This document shows positions 45,420-55,785 of a stretch of DNA of 64,000 bases, piece after piece. The position numbers were made by a program, and so were the translations under genes. The notes under the pieces were generated by a model. The model ran no database searches and was not told where the DNA came from. It worked only from the letters and a program-made list of their open reading frames with translations. This stretch comes from an uncultured cyanobacterium (GTDB taxonomy: Bacteria; Cyanobacteriota; Cyanobacteriia; Thermostichales; Thermostichaceae), in contig CALFBB010000012.1 in the NCBI GenBank assembly GCA_937944885.1, positions 1 through 64,000 on the forward strand. The letters run 5' to 3'. The first letter of the stretch is position 1. Each line of letters begins with the position of its first letter.

Positions 45420-46205
45420 TTAGCCTGCAGCAACAGGGATCCCGCTGCCGGCCCAAGCGGACAAAACGGTGAGGGTACCAAACCCAATCAGCACCACCCC
45501 ACTGGCGTAGGTCAACCAGCCGGACCAGCGCCGCAGCGACAAGAGCTGCTTCAGGGATCCCGTGAAGACACCGGCCAAGACCAGGGGAGAAACCAAACCC
45601 AAACCATAAGCCAAGAGTAAACCAGCCCCAACCCACGGACGACCAGTGGTGGAAACCCAGCTGAGCAGCGCCACCAAAACCGGTGTACTACAAGGAGAAG
45701 CCACCAACCCGAAGGTCAAACCCAGCAAAAGGGCTCGACTGAGGGCCGGCCATTGCCCGGGAATTGGCACACGGTTAAACCAGGTGGGAAAGCGCAGCGG
45801 GATCACTTCCAGCAGGTTTAGGCCCATGAGAATGGCAACGGCTCCCATGGCATAGGGCCAAAAGGATCCCGTCTGTCCGTACACTCGACCCAACAGGGCT
45901 GCCCCCAAACCCAATAGCGTCAGGGTAAAGGCAACCCCAGTAGCAAAGCCTAGGGATTGGAGCAAAGCTTGCCGGCGGATCCCACTATCGGTTTCTTCAG
46001 AAGCAGAGGTATAGCCACCAATATAACCAATGGTAACTGGCAGCATGGACAACATGCAGGGGGAAAGGCTAGTCACTACCCCAGCTAGGCCGACCACCAG
46101 CAGGCTAAGGGGAGAAAGGTGCTGCAGCTGCAATTGAACCAGTTGAGTGGCCCATTGCTCCAGATGATAGAGCCAGAGTTGCACGCTATCCATGCCATCA
46201 AACAT
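45420..46205 (-). CDS. ccdA: thiol-disulfide transporter CcdA
   Basis: Passes electrons across the thylakoid or plasma membrane to keep apocytochrome c cysteines reduced. 261 residues, six helices. The two redox cysteines are Cys50 in TSLSPCMLSMLPVTIGYIGG and Cys172 in FGLVASPCSTPVLVALL, the classic DsbD/CcdA positions. It precedes ccs1 on the minus strand with a gap of about 50 bp. The partner thioredoxin-like protein is not in the same operon. Confidence 0.95.
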   Translation of the reverse strand: MFDGMDSVQLWLYHLEQWATQLVQLQLQHLSPLSLLVVGLAGVVTSLSPCMLSMLPVTIGYIGGYTSASEETDSGIRRQALLQSLGFATGVAFTLTLLGLGAALLGRVYGQTGSFWPYAMGAVAILMGLNLLEVIPLRFPTWFNRVPIPGQWPALSRALLLGLTFGLVASPCSTPVLVALLSWVSTTGRPWVGAGLLLAYGLGLVSPLVLAGVFTGSLKQLLSLRRWSGWLTYASGVVLIGFGTLTVLSAWAGSGIPVAAG

Positions 46206-46377
46206 ACGGGATCCAAATGGAGGTGTTTGAGTCTAATTTCCTTAAGTTTAACAAGTGGATCGGGAAAGCGAATGCAGCCTGAGCCAGAACCCTCGACCTG
46301 TACTGACCAGCCTCTACTGTCAGCTGTTTGAAATACTAATTTTTGTGGATTTATGGATTTTTAGTCCTAGCTTGACT

Positions 46378-49300
46378 CTAGCTATGACTATTCAAAGCTA
46401 GGTTCATTTTGTCTAGCCATTGCAAAAGGTTTTCTAGCTGCTGAGTCGGGGGTATCATCCCCAATCCACGCACAGTTACTTTCCCGGGTTGATAAACAAA
46501 GCGAGGTTGCAAATGAGAGGGGAGAGCCTCCTTGAGGCGGTTCCAGGCAGGCTCCTCCATAGGGGTTTCTAGAACAACATGCTCCTTAACCGGCCTAATA
46601 CGAGAAAAACCAAGGGAACGGGCAACAAGCTTTAATTCCATGACCCGCAGCAGTTCTTGAACGGGTTTGGGCAAGGGACCAAAACGATCTTGCCATTCTT
46701 GAGCAATTTGAAAGAGTTCCACCCGAGAACTAGCAGTAGCCAATTGTCGATAAGCCTGCATTTTTTGATCCCCATCGGGTATATAACTTTGTGGGATCAT
46801 CGCCGTGATGTTGAGATCGATTTGGGTATCTTCTACCTGTGGGATCTCTTGACCGCGGATTTCTTTGATAGCATCTTGTAGCATTTCCATGTAAAGATCA
46901 AAGCCCACAGCATTGAGCTGACCGGATTGTTGAGTTCCCAGAAGATTGCCAATACCCCGAATCTCCATATCTCGCATCGCCAATTGATAACCGGATCCCA
47001 GTTGAGTAAACTCCTGGAGCGCTTGTAGGCGCTTGCGAGCATCCTCACCAAGAAGACCATCTTCTCGGTAGAATAACCAGGCATAAGCTTGGATCCCGGA
47101 GCGACCCACCCGGCCTCGCAATTGATACAGCTGGGATAGGCCAAAAGTCTCGGCATTTTCGACTAAAATTGTGTTGACCCTAGGAATATCTAGCCCGGAT
47201 TCAATAATAGTAGTACAGACGAGAATGTCAGTTTCGCCGTTATTGAAACCCAACATGGTCGATTCCAGCTCACCTTCTGGCATCTGTCCATGGCCGATAG
47301 CAATGCGAGCTCCCGGTATCCACTCCCGCAGTTTTGCACTGGTTTCTTCAATACCTTCAATGCGGTTAACCACATAAAAGACCTGCCCACCCCGGTCCAA
47401 TTCCTGTCGAATAGCGGTGCGAACCACTTCAGGATTATAGGGAGAAAGATAAGTTTTAATCGGGCGGCGGGAAGGAGGAGGTGTTTGAATTAGGCTCATT
47501 TCTCGTAGACCGGAAAGCGCCATGTAGAGAGTGCGGGGAATCGGCGTAGCGGTGAGGGTGAGAACATCAACCTGCATTTTAAGAGCCTTAATCTTTTCTT
47601 TTTGGTTGACACCAAAGCGCTGTTCCTCATCAATCACCAGCAGACCGAGATCCCGAAACTGAACGTCTTTACCTAACAACTGATGGGTGCCTACTACCAC
47701 ATCTAGTTCACCACTTTTGAGACGAGATAAGATCTCTTTTTTCTCTTCATCGCTGCGAAAACGATTCAGTAAACCTACTTGAATAGGGTAGGGAGCAAAT
47801 CGTTCTTTTAAGGTGTGATAATGTTGCTGGGTTAAAATGGTGGTTGGAGCTAGAAGTGCAACTTGTTTCCCTGCATTTACAGCTTTGAAGATGGCACGGA
47901 TAGCCACCTCTGTTTTCCCAAAGCCGACATCCCCACATAGCAATCGATCCATGGGGCGAGGAGATTCCATATCCCGTTTGATTTCTTGTATAGAACGAAT
48001 TTGATCAGGGGTGAGGGGGTAGGGAAAGGAATCTTCCATCTCCTGTTGCCAAGGAGAATCGGTGGGAAAAGCAAAACCTATTTGTTCGGCCCGCTTGGCA
48101 TAGAGTTCTAGTAGATCGAAGGCAACTTTTTGAATGCTTTTTTTTACCTTTTGCTTGGTCTTTTCCCAGGCGCTCCCAGACATTTTGTTTAAGGTGGGAG
48201 GGGTATCACTACCGGCACGGTAACGGGAAAGAGCATTCACCTGGTCAGCAGCTACTCTGAGGAGACCATCGCTATATTGAATGACCAGATATTCACGGGT
48301 TTCGTTGCTAATGGTCAGGCTTTCCAGCTTGAGGAACTTGCCTATGCCATGGGCTTTGTGGACCACAAAATCCCCCGGTTGCAACAGATTGGGATCCACC
48401 TGGCGGGAACTGGCTTGGCGGCGCTTGCGTACGTAGGTGGGGGTGGCAAGGCTGTGCTGGCCGAAAAACTCGCGGTCGGTGAGCAACACCAAGCGCAAGG
48501 TGGGCAGAATAAAGCCCTCTAGCTCGGCCAGGCCGGAATACTTGAGGGCAATGGGAGTGTGGGATTCGATTTGTCGATCTATGGCCGGAAAATCTTTAGG
48601 GTTGGGGATGTACTGGGCGGGGCAATCGTGTTCCTGAAGTAGGGCAACGGCCCGGGAGGGCTGGGCGGAAACAATCCACACCTGCAGCTGTTGCTTACGG
48701 TGTTCGCGGATGGTTTTGGCCAGGGATCCAAATTGGTGGGGAATGGCCGAAACGGCTCGCCCTTTGAGATCCAAGGCTGATGAGCCGGGACCATTGGCGC
48801 TGGGAGCAGAAAAGGATCTGACGGCCAAGCAGGCAAAGGGGAGCCCATGTTCTGGGCTCAGATCAAAGGGACGGTGGAAGGGAAGAATGGCAGGTTCTGT
48901 GGCTTGGGCCAGTTGCCATTGCTCCTGGGCATGGTAGAGCCATTGCTGTCTGTGGGCCTGGCAGTGCTCCGGTTCGTCAATCAAAATCAGGGTATTGGGA
49001 TCCAGGTAGCTGAGCAGGTTGGCAGGTGGATCGTAGAGGAAGCATAAAAACCGCTGCAGACCTTGCGGTGGATGGGCTGGGTCACTCAACTGAGCTTGGA
49101 GGGTTGCGGAGAGCCGGTCGGCTTTGGCCTCTAGGGCAGGGCGGAGGATAGGGCCATAGCCGGTGGGGGTGAGCCAAACGGAGGGGATTGCGTCCTGGGA
49201 GCGCTGGCTAACGGGGTCAAATTCCCGTAGTTTTTCCAGTTCATCCCCAAACCACTCTAGGCGGACTGGCCATTCGCAGGCGACCGGAAACACATCGAGG

Positions 49301-49842
49301 ATATCCCCCCGTTGGCTCCACTGCCCCTCACTTTCTACGAGGTTGACCCGTTCGTAGCCCAGGCGGGTTAGGTGTTGTCCTAGGTGTTTGGGGGAGAGGT
49401 TCATCCCCACTTGCAGCCGCAGACAAAAGTTGCCAAAAACCTCGGGGGGGGGAAGGTGGGGTTGCAAAGCCCGCTCGGTTGAGACCCAGGCAACACCTTT
49501 TTTGCCCTGCAGGCAATCGGCCAAGACTTGAAATTGTCCCCACACCAACTCCGGTTCTAGATCAAAAGACTCATAAGGGGAGGCTTCGGAGGTAGGGTAA
49601 AAGTGCACGGTGTCCCAACCCATGCCTTCCAGTTGGGCAGTCCAGCGACCGGCTTCTTCTAAAGTAGCGGTGATAACCAAGAGGGAGCGCTGCTGTTGTT
49701 GGGCTAAGGCGGAAGCCACTAAACCTTTGGGGATCCGCCCCAAACCCTGAACTTCTGCCCACTGTCGGGATCCCAGTTGTGCTGAAAGATCCTGAATTAG
49801 GCTGGATTGAGCCAGGAAGCGTACCAATGGGATAAAAGACAT
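46378..49842 (-). CDS. mfd: transcription-repair coupling factor Mfd
   Basis: Removes RNA polymerase stalled at DNA lesions and recruits UvrA. 1154 residues from the ATG at 49842, with GAGG six bp before it; the upstream frame to 50148 overlaps the DUF2949 gene and is noise. Order: UvrB-like N-terminal module (1-~350), RNA polymerase interaction domain with [20 protein letters not shown] near 500, translocase with Walker [11 protein letters not shown] near 635, DEEQRFG near 740, [10 protein letters not shown] near 910, and a C-terminal TRCF domain. GC content drops in the 3' 60% of the gene. A short hairpin lies in its leader. Confidence 0.97.
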   Translation of the reverse strand: MSFIPLVRFLAQSSLIQDLSAQLGSRQWAEVQGLGRIPKGLVASALAQQQQRSLLVITATLEEAGRWTAQLEGMGWDTVHFYPTSEASPYESFDLEPELVWGQFQVLADCLQGKKGVAWVSTERALQPHLPPPEVFGNFCLRLQVGMNLSPKHLGQHLTRLGYERVNLVESEGQWSQRGDILDVFPVACEWPVRLEWFGDELEKLREFDPVSQRSQDAIPSVWLTPTGYGPILRPALEAKADRLSATLQAQLSDPAHPPQGLQRFLCFLYDPPANLLSYLDPNTLILIDEPEHCQAHRQQWLYHAQEQWQLAQATEPAILPFHRPFDLSPEHGLPFACLAVRSFSAPSANGPGSSALDLKGRAVSAIPHQFGSLAKTIREHRKQQLQVWIVSAQPSRAVALLQEHDCPAQYIPNPKDFPAIDRQIESHTPIALKYSGLAELEGFILPTLRLVLLTDREFFGQHSLATPTYVRKRRQASSRQVDPNLLQPGDFVVHKAHGIGKFLKLESLTISNETREYLVIQYSDGLLRVAADQVNALSRYRAGSDTPPTLNKMSGSAWEKTKQKVKKSIQKVAFDLLELYAKRAEQIGFAFPTDSPWQQEMEDSFPYPLTPDQIRSIQEIKRDMESPRPMDRLLCGDVGFGKTEVAIRAIFKAVNAGKQVALLAPTTILTQQHYHTLKERFAPYPIQVGLLNRFRSDEEKKEILSRLKSGELDVVVGTHQLLGKDVQFRDLGLLVIDEEQRFGVNQKEKIKALKMQVDVLTLTATPIPRTLYMALSGLREMSLIQTPPPSRRPIKTYLSPYNPEVVRTAIRQELDRGGQVFYVVNRIEGIEETSAKLREWIPGARIAIGHGQMPEGELESTMLGFNNGETDILVCTTIIESGLDIPRVNTILVENAETFGLSQLYQLRGRVGRSGIQAYAWLFYREDGLLGEDARKRLQALQEFTQLGSGYQLAMRDMEIRGIGNLLGTQQSGQLNAVGFDLYMEMLQDAIKEIRGQEIPQVEDTQIDLNITAMIPQSYIPDGDQKMQAYRQLATASSRVELFQIAQEWQDRFGPLPKPVQELLRVMELKLVARSLGFSRIRPVKEHVVLETPMEEPAWNRLKEALPSHLQPRFVYQPGKVTVRGLGMIPPTQQLENLLQWLDKMNLALNSHS

Positions 49843-49864
49843 TTTCATCCTCAAGTGCAAAAGT

Positions 49865-49884
49865 GGATCCCTGAGCAGGGATCC
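49865..49884 (-). terminator. short hairpin of paired GGATCC words in the mfd leader
   Basis: GGATCCCT (49865-49872) and AGGGATCC (49877-49884) pair around GAGC, and on the minus strand ACTTTTGC follows. It lies between the DUF2949 stop (49920) and the mfd start (49842). It may partly terminate the upstream transcript or act as an attenuator. The T-run is only four bases, so termination would be weak. Confidence 0.45.
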
Positions 49885-49919
49885 CAATTTTGGCAGGCCG
49901 GGCGGCGGATCAGCAGCAG

Positions 49920-50201
49920 CTAGCCCGGGATGCTGTCGCTGACGCCAGGCAGGGTACAGGGCGTGATGAGGGCTTCTAGCTCCTCTGTGGAGGGCGCGCT
50001 CTCCCAGAACTGAGCCAAGTGCTGTAGGCTGACAAAGCCCAACTGCCACAGGATCAAGGCCAGGGGGCCGCGCTGTCGCTGCTGGAGCTTTAGGGCTAGG
50101 GCCAGCTGTTTGGGCTGCAGGATACGTTGCTGCTGGACGAACTGGCAAAACTGCCGATCCGATTGGCTGAGTGCTAGCAAATCAGGCGCGGTCGATTCCA
50201 T
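49920..50201 (-). CDS. DUF2949 family protein
   Basis: 93 residues. The core [48 protein letters not shown] matches the short cyanobacterial DUF2949 pattern, where LP..LWQ.GL..L.QL is typical. Function unknown; the two-helix plan suggests a small regulator or binding module. It lies upstream of mfd and downstream of a coiled-coil protein gene, all on the minus strand. The C-terminal tail ([15 protein letters not shown]) is not conserved in my recollection. Confidence 0.75.
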   Translation of the reverse strand: MESTAPDLLALSQSDRQFCQFVQQQRILQPKQLALALKLQQRQRGPLALILWQLGFVSLQHLAQFWESAPSTEELEALITPCTLPGVSDSIPG

Positions 50202-50334
50202 GGGTCTGGCTTCGAAAACGAAGCAGAGTTTTCATCGGTTCTTTCCAGGGTATGTGCCAGTTTAAAGTAGGCCCAAGGCAGGTGAGGGCACAGGCTACTG
50301 TGGTTTGTAGCATATTCTACTGAAGCTTGAGGAT

Positions 50335-51120
50335 TTACCCCCAGGGGTCATCGGCGAAGGGACTGTCTGACCAGTAGCCTTTTTGCGGCTGGGGAGGTGG
50401 CGTGTAGATGGGGGCGGGGGGTGGGGGAGTGGGTATGGGGGTAGGCTTCTCCATGTCTTCTACACGGGGCAGATCGGCGGGTTTGGGTTCGACACCGAGG
50501 CTCCTGAGTTTGGCTTGGGTTTCTTGGACTTGGGCGTTGAGTTCCTCAAGGTAGGCGCGGTAATGGTTGGCAGCTTCTAAGTACTGTTTGGCTTTTTTTT
50601 CGTTGTCAAGGACAACCTGTTCTAGCTCTTTGGTGCGAACAGTGTAATCTGCTTCTTTGTTGGTTAGATTTTCGATAGCTTGGTTAAGAACGGCGCGACG
50701 GCGTTCTAGCTGGGCCACGATTTCTGCCAACTGCCGCTCTCTCTCACTGAGACTGCGCTCCCGATTTTGGGTTTGCTCCAGTTGGAAGCTAGCTTGGCTG
50801 AGCTGCTCTCGTAAGTACATAACTTGGGGTTCGGTCTCGTTGCGCTCCTGTTGCAACTCAAAGACGCGCGCCTCCAGGTTGTCTTTCTCCTGTTGTAAGA
50901 CTTCTCGCTCATTGAGCAGACGAGTGTAGAGCTGGTTAATGAAATCCACCTCCATCACCACCTGACTGAGTTCGGTGGCGTATTCCCCTACCATGGCCAG
51001 CTCCCGAGCTAGGTTCTGGGTTTCACTGGTGGTCTGCTCGGCAAAAAATTGCGGGAGTTGGGTAGTTTCTCTGAGGCGTTGGGCGAACTGTTTGAAGCGG
51101 AAAGAGAAGTTGTTGGCCAT
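50335..51120 (-). CDS. coiled-coil protein with proline-rich tail
   Basis: 261 residues. Residues ~60-200 are a long charged coiled coil (LLNEREVLQQEKDNLEARVF, SLSERERQLAEIVAQLERRR). The N-terminal 50 residues are basic and Phe-rich (MANNFSFRFKQFAQRLRE). The last 45 residues are Pro-rich (PTPIPTPPPPAPIYTPPPQP) and end SPFADDPWG. No enzyme motif. Such proteins in cyanobacteria often have structural or cell-division-related roles, but nothing here settles it. Its neighbours are the low-complexity-tail membrane protein and ndhS upstream. Confidence 0.75.
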   Translation of the reverse strand: MANNFSFRFKQFAQRLRETTQLPQFFAEQTTSETQNLARELAMVGEYATELSQVVMEVDFINQLYTRLLNEREVLQQEKDNLEARVFELQQERNETEPQVMYLREQLSQASFQLEQTQNRERSLSERERQLAEIVAQLERRRAVLNQAIENLTNKEADYTVRTKELEQVVLDNEKKAKQYLEAANHYRAYLEELNAQVQETQAKLRSLGVEPKPADLPRVEDMEKPTPIPTPPPPAPIYTPPPQPQKGYWSDSPFADDPWG

Positions 51121-51262
51121 TGCCGGTGTAGTAGCCTCGAAGGTCGGAGGGATGCCAATGGCCAGACATCACAACATCACAACAATGTGTGGTCTGGATC
51201 CCATCTACCATAGCATCGCCAAGGCCCTTTTTTGGGATGGATTTCGGCTAGAGGAGCAGCTC

Positions 51263-52003
51263 TTACCCAGGATCTACAGGGTTTTCCGAAGGGATCCCAG
51301 GGCTGAAGGGAGTGGCCGATTCAGAGGCTGAGGGAATGGAATCGGTAGGTGGGCTAGAAATGGAACCTGTCTCGGCTAAAGCCAGTTCAGGTTCTGGGTT
51401 AGGGAGAGAAAGCCACTTGCGCACCTCCTGCAACAGTTGAGGGCGCTGGCTACCGACGACAGAAAACCGGCTTTCTACCTGCTCGGAAGGAACCGGCTCA
51501 ATTTGAGCTAATTCCGGTTCACTCAACAGGAGCACACGCGCCACTGCCACAGGGACTTGCAAAAACAAGTTGGCCCCCCAAAAGCCAAAAGCAGCGATGG
51601 CCAAACCGGCAATGCGGGTGCCTGTGCCGGGGGTAAGGGCTGCAAACAGGGGGGCAATGTCGTAGAGGCGTTCCCCCACCTCCAGCATCAAGATTGCCGT
51701 CAAAACGGTAAGAATTTTCTGCTCAGGGCTCAGGAAAGCAGCCAAAATCCGCCGCTGCTCCAGGGTGAGATCCTGAGGAGGGACAGCCACCACCAGTAGA
51801 CTGAAGATGTTGAAGGGTTTGCGCCACTGCATCACAAAGGTTGGCACAATGCCGGCAACTGCAACCAGCGCCTGCTCTACGCCAACTGGGAAAAGGGGAT
51901 CCCCTGTGGCCAGGCCAACTAGGGTCAAGCCAATCCAAAGGGGAAAGACAAGGATCCCGGCGGCATGGATCCAGAGAAAAGGTTCCTGCCAGTGTTTGCG
52001 CAT
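51263..52003 (-). CDS. low-complexity-tail membrane protein
   Basis: 246 residues. Four hydrophobic segments in the first 165 residues (LWIHAAGILVFPLWIGLTLV, FGFWGANLFLQVPVAVARVL) followed by about 60 residues rich in Ser, Pro and Glu (TGSISSPPTDSIPSASESAT), which gives the name used for these cyanobacterial proteins. GWKKPFNIFS-like QWRKPFNIFSLLVVAVPP is a conserved loop. Function unknown. The gene begins 38 bp after the ndhS stop on the same strand, so both likely share a promoter. Confidence 0.8.
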   Translation of the reverse strand: MRKHWQEPFLWIHAAGILVFPLWIGLTLVGLATGDPLFPVGVEQALVAVAGIVPTFVMQWRKPFNIFSLLVVAVPPQDLTLEQRRILAAFLSPEQKILTVLTAILMLEVGERLYDIAPLFAALTPGTGTRIAGLAIAAFGFWGANLFLQVPVAVARVLLLSEPELAQIEPVPSEQVESRFSVVGSQRPQLLQEVRKWLSLPNPEPELALAETGSISSPPTDSIPSASESATPFSPGIPSENPVDPG

Positions 52004-52041
52004 GGTTCAGGGTTTCCGGCAAAGGTGGGCACGAGGGGGAC

Positions 52042-52275
52042 CTAGGAGCGGCTTTTGGACTTATCTACCACTTCCAGTTCACTCAAGCGGAAGCTAACCA
52101 GTTTATCCCAGTTGCCCCCTTCAAATAGAACAGCAGCATGGTCATCAGTGATGCGCTGGACTTGTCCCTCAAAAAGATAGTACGTGTCGTTGGGGTTGAT
52201 GACCCGCACAGCAACTCCGGGGTAGATTGGGGGTTCTGTCATCAACAGAGATGGGTTAGGGGTAGTTGTGTTCAT
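52042..52275 (-). CDS. ndhS: NAD(P)H-quinone oxidoreductase subunit S
   Basis: Ferredoxin-docking subunit of photosynthetic complex I, in thylakoid membranes, on the stromal side. 77 residues. The SH3-like core is clear: [40 protein letters not shown] and [20 protein letters not shown] stands 7-8 bp before the ATG at 52275 in the form GGAGAGTAACC. Likely cotranscribed with the downstream membrane protein. Other ndh genes are not in the window. Confidence 0.92.
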   Translation of the reverse strand: MNTTTPNPSLLMTEPPIYPGVAVRVINPNDTYYLFEGQVQRITDDHAAVLFEGGNWDKLVSFRLSELEVVDKSKSRS

Positions 52276-53110
52276 GGTTACTCTCCGTATCTATATCTTC
52301 GATAGCCCTGTTCTCTCATTATGAAGGAAAGACCCTCCCCCAATATGGGACGTTCTCTCCCGCTCGGCCCTGGCAGGCTGTAGACGGAAGCTTCCTAGAA
52401 TCGCCTCTTGCAGTTGCTGCTTCAACGGACGGGTAACCCAAGCTCCTCCACAGCCGGAAAGCGGTTCTTCTATCGCCCTTAATCCACGTTCAGGAAGTGG
52501 ACAAAAAGCAAGGCTGCACCGGTCAATCGGGCAATGAGTTAAGGAGTTGCCGTTAACCCATCCCGCCTTTGGCCTAGGCAGTAGGTTCAATGCTGGCGCA
52601 GCAATTCCAACCCCTCAGACATGAGAGCAACTTGAGCATCGCTGGGCAGGATTCGCTACTCGTGGGTAATAATCCTTGAGAGATTCTAGCGCTTGGCGCA
52701 TGAACTTCTTTTTGTTGCCGAAAAGCGTTGGGCACTTGAGCAGCAGACCTGTCCAAGACTGTGAGACTCATCTAACCCCTTCGCCCCCATTCCGCCAAGC
52801 TGCACTGTGGCGGGAGTCCCTTGGAGGTCTTGATGGCCTTCTCTGTTCACAGGTGGCTTTGAGGGAGGGGGACCTCGGTGCGCTTTTGCCTTGCGTTGGG
52901 TCAGCTTTAATTTCTATCTATCTATCTATCATTCTGAGCTTTTGGTTGGGTTGATCTCTCCGGCCTTGCGGGGCAGGATGTCAGTCTGTTGGTCTTGAGT
53001 GTCTATGTTAAAGACCCAGGCAGGCTCTGTATAGTAGCAAATAATGCTTCCTCTTCATTCTGCGCGGCGGCTTTGCTCAACAGCTTCTTAGCAGCTGAGG
53101 TATCTGTGGG
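52276..53110. other. long intergenic region with a possible degenerate gene and TCTA repeats
   Basis: About 835 bp without an intact gene. On the minus strand around 52587-52745, two frames give coding-like pieces (KKKFMRQALESLKDYYPRV and SDAQVALMSEGLELLRQH then stop), as if a small gene were frameshifted; no family is recognised. A tetranucleotide run of TCTA (about four units) lies at 52915-52930. Nothing else is supported. Confidence 0.35.
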
Positions 53111-53698
53111 ATGACTACCGAGACCGATTTTCCCGGTTTACGTACCTGGCATGTGTTGGTGATCGATGACGATGAAGGGCGGCGGGCCGTAGCGCTGAAT
53201 GCAGCGACCTATTCGATTGGCCGGGATCCCAACAATGCGATTGTGATTCATTCTTCAGCTGTTTCTCGGCAACACGCGCTGCTGCTGCGGCTACCCCAAA
53301 AAGGGGGGCAATACACCTATCGGTTGCTGGATGGGAATATCGAAGGCAAGCGCAGTACCAATGGGATCACAGTCAATGGAGAGAGGTGTTTGAGCCGAGA
53401 TCTCAAGGATGGAGACCAGATTCTGCTGGGGGAGCAAGTACCGATTCAGTACTATATTCGCCAGTTGTCTGATGAAGAGTTTCAGCAATACTTGCAATCG
53501 GTCAGCTTTCGCAGTGTGAAGGCGGAGGTGGTGGATCGACGAGCTACCACTATGCAAAGGTTTGATCCGCCCTCAAGCCAGGTGATTTTGCCCAAGGAGG
53601 AGATGATAGACAACACCAAAGAGGCTATACCCCATGCTCTTTGGCTGCTGATTCAGACCCTATGGCGACGCCTGGGACAGAGCAAAGGCAAGCGGTAA
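53111..53698 (+). CDS. FHA domain protein
   Basis: 195 residues. FHA domain in the first ~110: YSIGRDPNNAIVIHSSAVSR QHALLL, then GKRSTNGITVNGERCLSRDL with the binding Arg, Ser-Arg-x-His and Asn-Gly elements. QILLGEQVPIQYYIRQLSDE follows. The C-terminal 80 residues are polar with no recognised fold and a short basic end (RLGQSKGKR). It should bind phosphothreonine peptides. Related in sequence to the FHA protein at 63.2-63.6 kb. It is convergent with the antiporter gene (about 20 bp between stops). Confidence 0.9.
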   Translation: MTTETDFPGLRTWHVLVIDDDEGRRAVALNAATYSIGRDPNNAIVIHSSAVSRQHALLLRLPQKGGQYTYRLLDGNIEGKRSTNGITVNGERCLSRDLKDGDQILLGEQVPIQYYIRQLSDEEFQQYLQSVSFRSVKAEVVDRRATTMQRFDPPSSQVILPKEEMIDNTKEAIPHALWLLIQTLWRRLGQSKGKR

Positions 53699-53717
53699 CT
53701 GCCGGATTGATCTGGAG

Positions 53718-55229
53718 CTATCCTTCGGGAATACTGACCCGATCCACTTCGGCGGTATTGGTGGGGATCCCGTCACAGGTACTTTGGCTGCTTTCTTGGT
53801 CTTGTTCAATTACATCGGTTTGTAGATCCTGCAGGGAGGGGATTTCTTCTGCCGGAGTTGCGGATCCCACCAGTACCGTGCGCAGCCATAGGGGAGCCAC
53901 AAAGGTGGTGGCAATGACCATGACGATGAGGCTGACATCGAGAGCATCGGAGAGCACACCGCTGGCGGTCCCCACACCAGCAAAGACCAAGCCCACTTCT
54001 CCGCGCGGGATCATGCCTACCCCAACGGCATAGCGGTTGATGCCCGGTTTGCCAAACGCCCCTAAGCCCGCGGCCAGTTTCCCGACAATGGCCACGCCAA
54101 TTAAGAAGACAGCGATAATCAAACCTTCGCGGTTAGCAGGAATGGCAGGGTTGAGAACGGCCAGATTGGTTTTGGCACCCACACAGACAAAGAAGATTGG
54201 GACAAGCAGATCGGAGATGGGTTTGATCTGCTCCTCTAGCTCCTGACGTTTGTCGGTTTCCCCCAGGATCAACCCGGCGGCAAAGGCACCCAAGATGGCT
54301 TCTAGATGAATGACCTGCCCAACGTAAGCCAAGGCAAAGGCGAGGACAAGGGCTGGTAGGAGGGGGTTGCCGCGGGTCTTGAGGTTGTTGAGGAGGGCAA
54401 CGAAGTAGGAGCTGAGTAGACGCCCCAAAACAATCGAGCCGACCAAAAAGGTGACGGCGCTGAGGAGGATGATGCCGATATCGGTGAGGTTCACTTCGCC
54501 GGTTTTGGCTAAACCCGCAACCACCGCCAAGATGACGATGCCGAGGATATCATCCAAGACGGCTGCGCCGATGATCACCTGTCCTTCTGAGGAGGTGAGT
54601 TTTTGCAGCTCGGCCAAAACACGAGCAGTGATGCCGATGCTGGTTGCAGTCAGGGCAGCTCCAGCAAAGACGGCGGGGACAACGGGCACCTGAAAGAGGT
54701 AGAGCAAGCCGAGGGTACCGGCCAGAAAAGGAACAGCAACACCGATGATGGCTACGGCTGCCGCTTGCGGTCCGACGCGCAACAGTTCGCTCAAGTCCGA
54801 TTCCAGGCCAATTTCAAACAGGAGGATAATCACCCCAATTTCAGAGAGGATATCGATGATCTCGCTTTGGGCGGAGAATACCTCCGTTAAGGATCCCTCG
54901 GTCAGCCCGGCAGTAGCTTGCAAAAACTGCATCAGGGTAGAGGAATGGGCCAAGGCTTGTAGTTCTTCGCCGGACACCTGTCCTTCTCGGAAAACCAATA
55001 GCCCCAGCACGGAAGCGCCCACCACGACACCACCGAGCAACTCACCCAGCACCGGGGGAAAACGGAGGCGAACGGCTATTTCTCCGGCAATACGGCTGGC
55101 CAGGTAGATCACGACCAAAGCCATGAGTACTGCAACTAGGATTAGGGGGGAAAGATTGGCCGTGACTTCCGGATCAACCGGTGGATCAAGGGGGGCAACG
55201 GATTCTACAGCAAGCAACAGTGGGTTCAT
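53718..55229 (-). CDS. cation:proton antiporter, CPA2 family (NhaS3-like)
   Basis: 503 residues from the ATG at 55229; TTG at 55247 is an alternative. About 12 membrane segments. CPA2 marks: FPPVLGELLGGVVVGASVLG, SEIGVIILLFEIGLESDLSE, ITARVLAELQKLTSSEGQVI IGAAVLDDILGIVILAVVAG with the paired Asp, and GMIPRGEVGLVFAGVG. It resembles NhaS3 of Synechocystis, a thylakoid Na+/H+ antiporter, though the specific member is inferred. A long acidic C-terminal tail (about 70 residues) lacks the RCK domain found in KefB. Confidence 0.9.
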   Translation of the reverse strand: MNPLLLAVESVAPLDPPVDPEVTANLSPLILVAVLMALVVIYLASRIAGEIAVRLRFPPVLGELLGGVVVGASVLGLLVFREGQVSGEELQALAHSSTLMQFLQATAGLTEGSLTEVFSAQSEIIDILSEIGVIILLFEIGLESDLSELLRVGPQAAAVAIIGVAVPFLAGTLGLLYLFQVPVVPAVFAGAALTATSIGITARVLAELQKLTSSEGQVIIGAAVLDDILGIVILAVVAGLAKTGEVNLTDIGIILLSAVTFLVGSIVLGRLLSSYFVALLNNLKTRGNPLLPALVLAFALAYVGQVIHLEAILGAFAAGLILGETDKRQELEEQIKPISDLLVPIFFVCVGAKTNLAVLNPAIPANREGLIIAVFLIGVAIVGKLAAGLGAFGKPGINRYAVGVGMIPRGEVGLVFAGVGTASGVLSDALDVSLIVMVIATTFVAPLWLRTVLVGSATPAEEIPSLQDLQTDVIEQDQESSQSTCDGIPTNTAEVDRVSIPEG

Positions 55230-55247
55230 GTAGCAATTGAACAGCAA

Positions 55248-55785
55248 GATCTCAACCTCAAATGAACAGCTTGGGGGTTTCTGCTAACTCAAACAAGATG
55301 GGAATGTAGGGATCCCTTCTCTTTCTGCTAGAAGACTGTCACAAAAGCTAACCTCCCCTGGGATCTGTCGGCAACGCTCAAATCCGTACTCTTAGTCGAC
55401 AACGTCTATCCTGGTTAAGCAAGAATGCCCTTTTACAGGGGATCCGTTACGCCCAGAGTATTCATGGGTTATGCCCGACGGAAGGGTCCTATCGGGATCC
55501 GGTCAAGCTTTTGAAATGAAGCTCTTAGGCGGTTTGGCTGCAACAGTGCTTGTATCGTTGTGAAAGTTTGGAAGGGTGCTCGGGTGTGTTCCCTGTGCTG
55601 GACGTTTGGGGAATGGACTGTCAACTCTGGGTGAAAGCTTTTCGCAATTCAATCTCTAAGTAACCTAAGAACCCAATCTCAGTAACCGTGGCTTGACAGA
55701 GCTCCTTTTGCTGAGGGTAGGGAGAATACCCCGGCAGAGGATTTTCAGGGATCCCTGAGTCATCCAGACTGCCATGGGTTCATTG
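55248..55785. other. intergenic region before the rca gene
   Basis: About 540 bp between divergent genes (the whole gap is 640 bp). No frame is supported. Several GGATCC words are present. TTGACA at 55693-55698 has no good -10 at 16-19 bp. A transcript from here would end at the hairpin at 55786-55828, so a small RNA is possible, but no known RNA family was recognised. Confidence 0.4.

Noticed and set aside
49843-50148. An additional 100 residues at the mfd N-terminus.
   Set aside because: They overlap the DUF2949 gene on the same strand, are Pro/Arg/Ala-rich and lack similarity; a ribosome site supports 49842.
52300-52420. A second IS200/IS605-type right end on the minus strand (TAGGAAGCTTCC).
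   Set aside because: It shares only about 11 bases with the one at 9.9 kb and lacks the terminal stem and the GGGAGGAT end in the right place.
55693-55727. TTGACA as a -35 box for rca or a small RNA.
   Set aside because: No acceptable -10 hexamer at 16-19 bp; the best match, GAGAAT, is 23 bp away.
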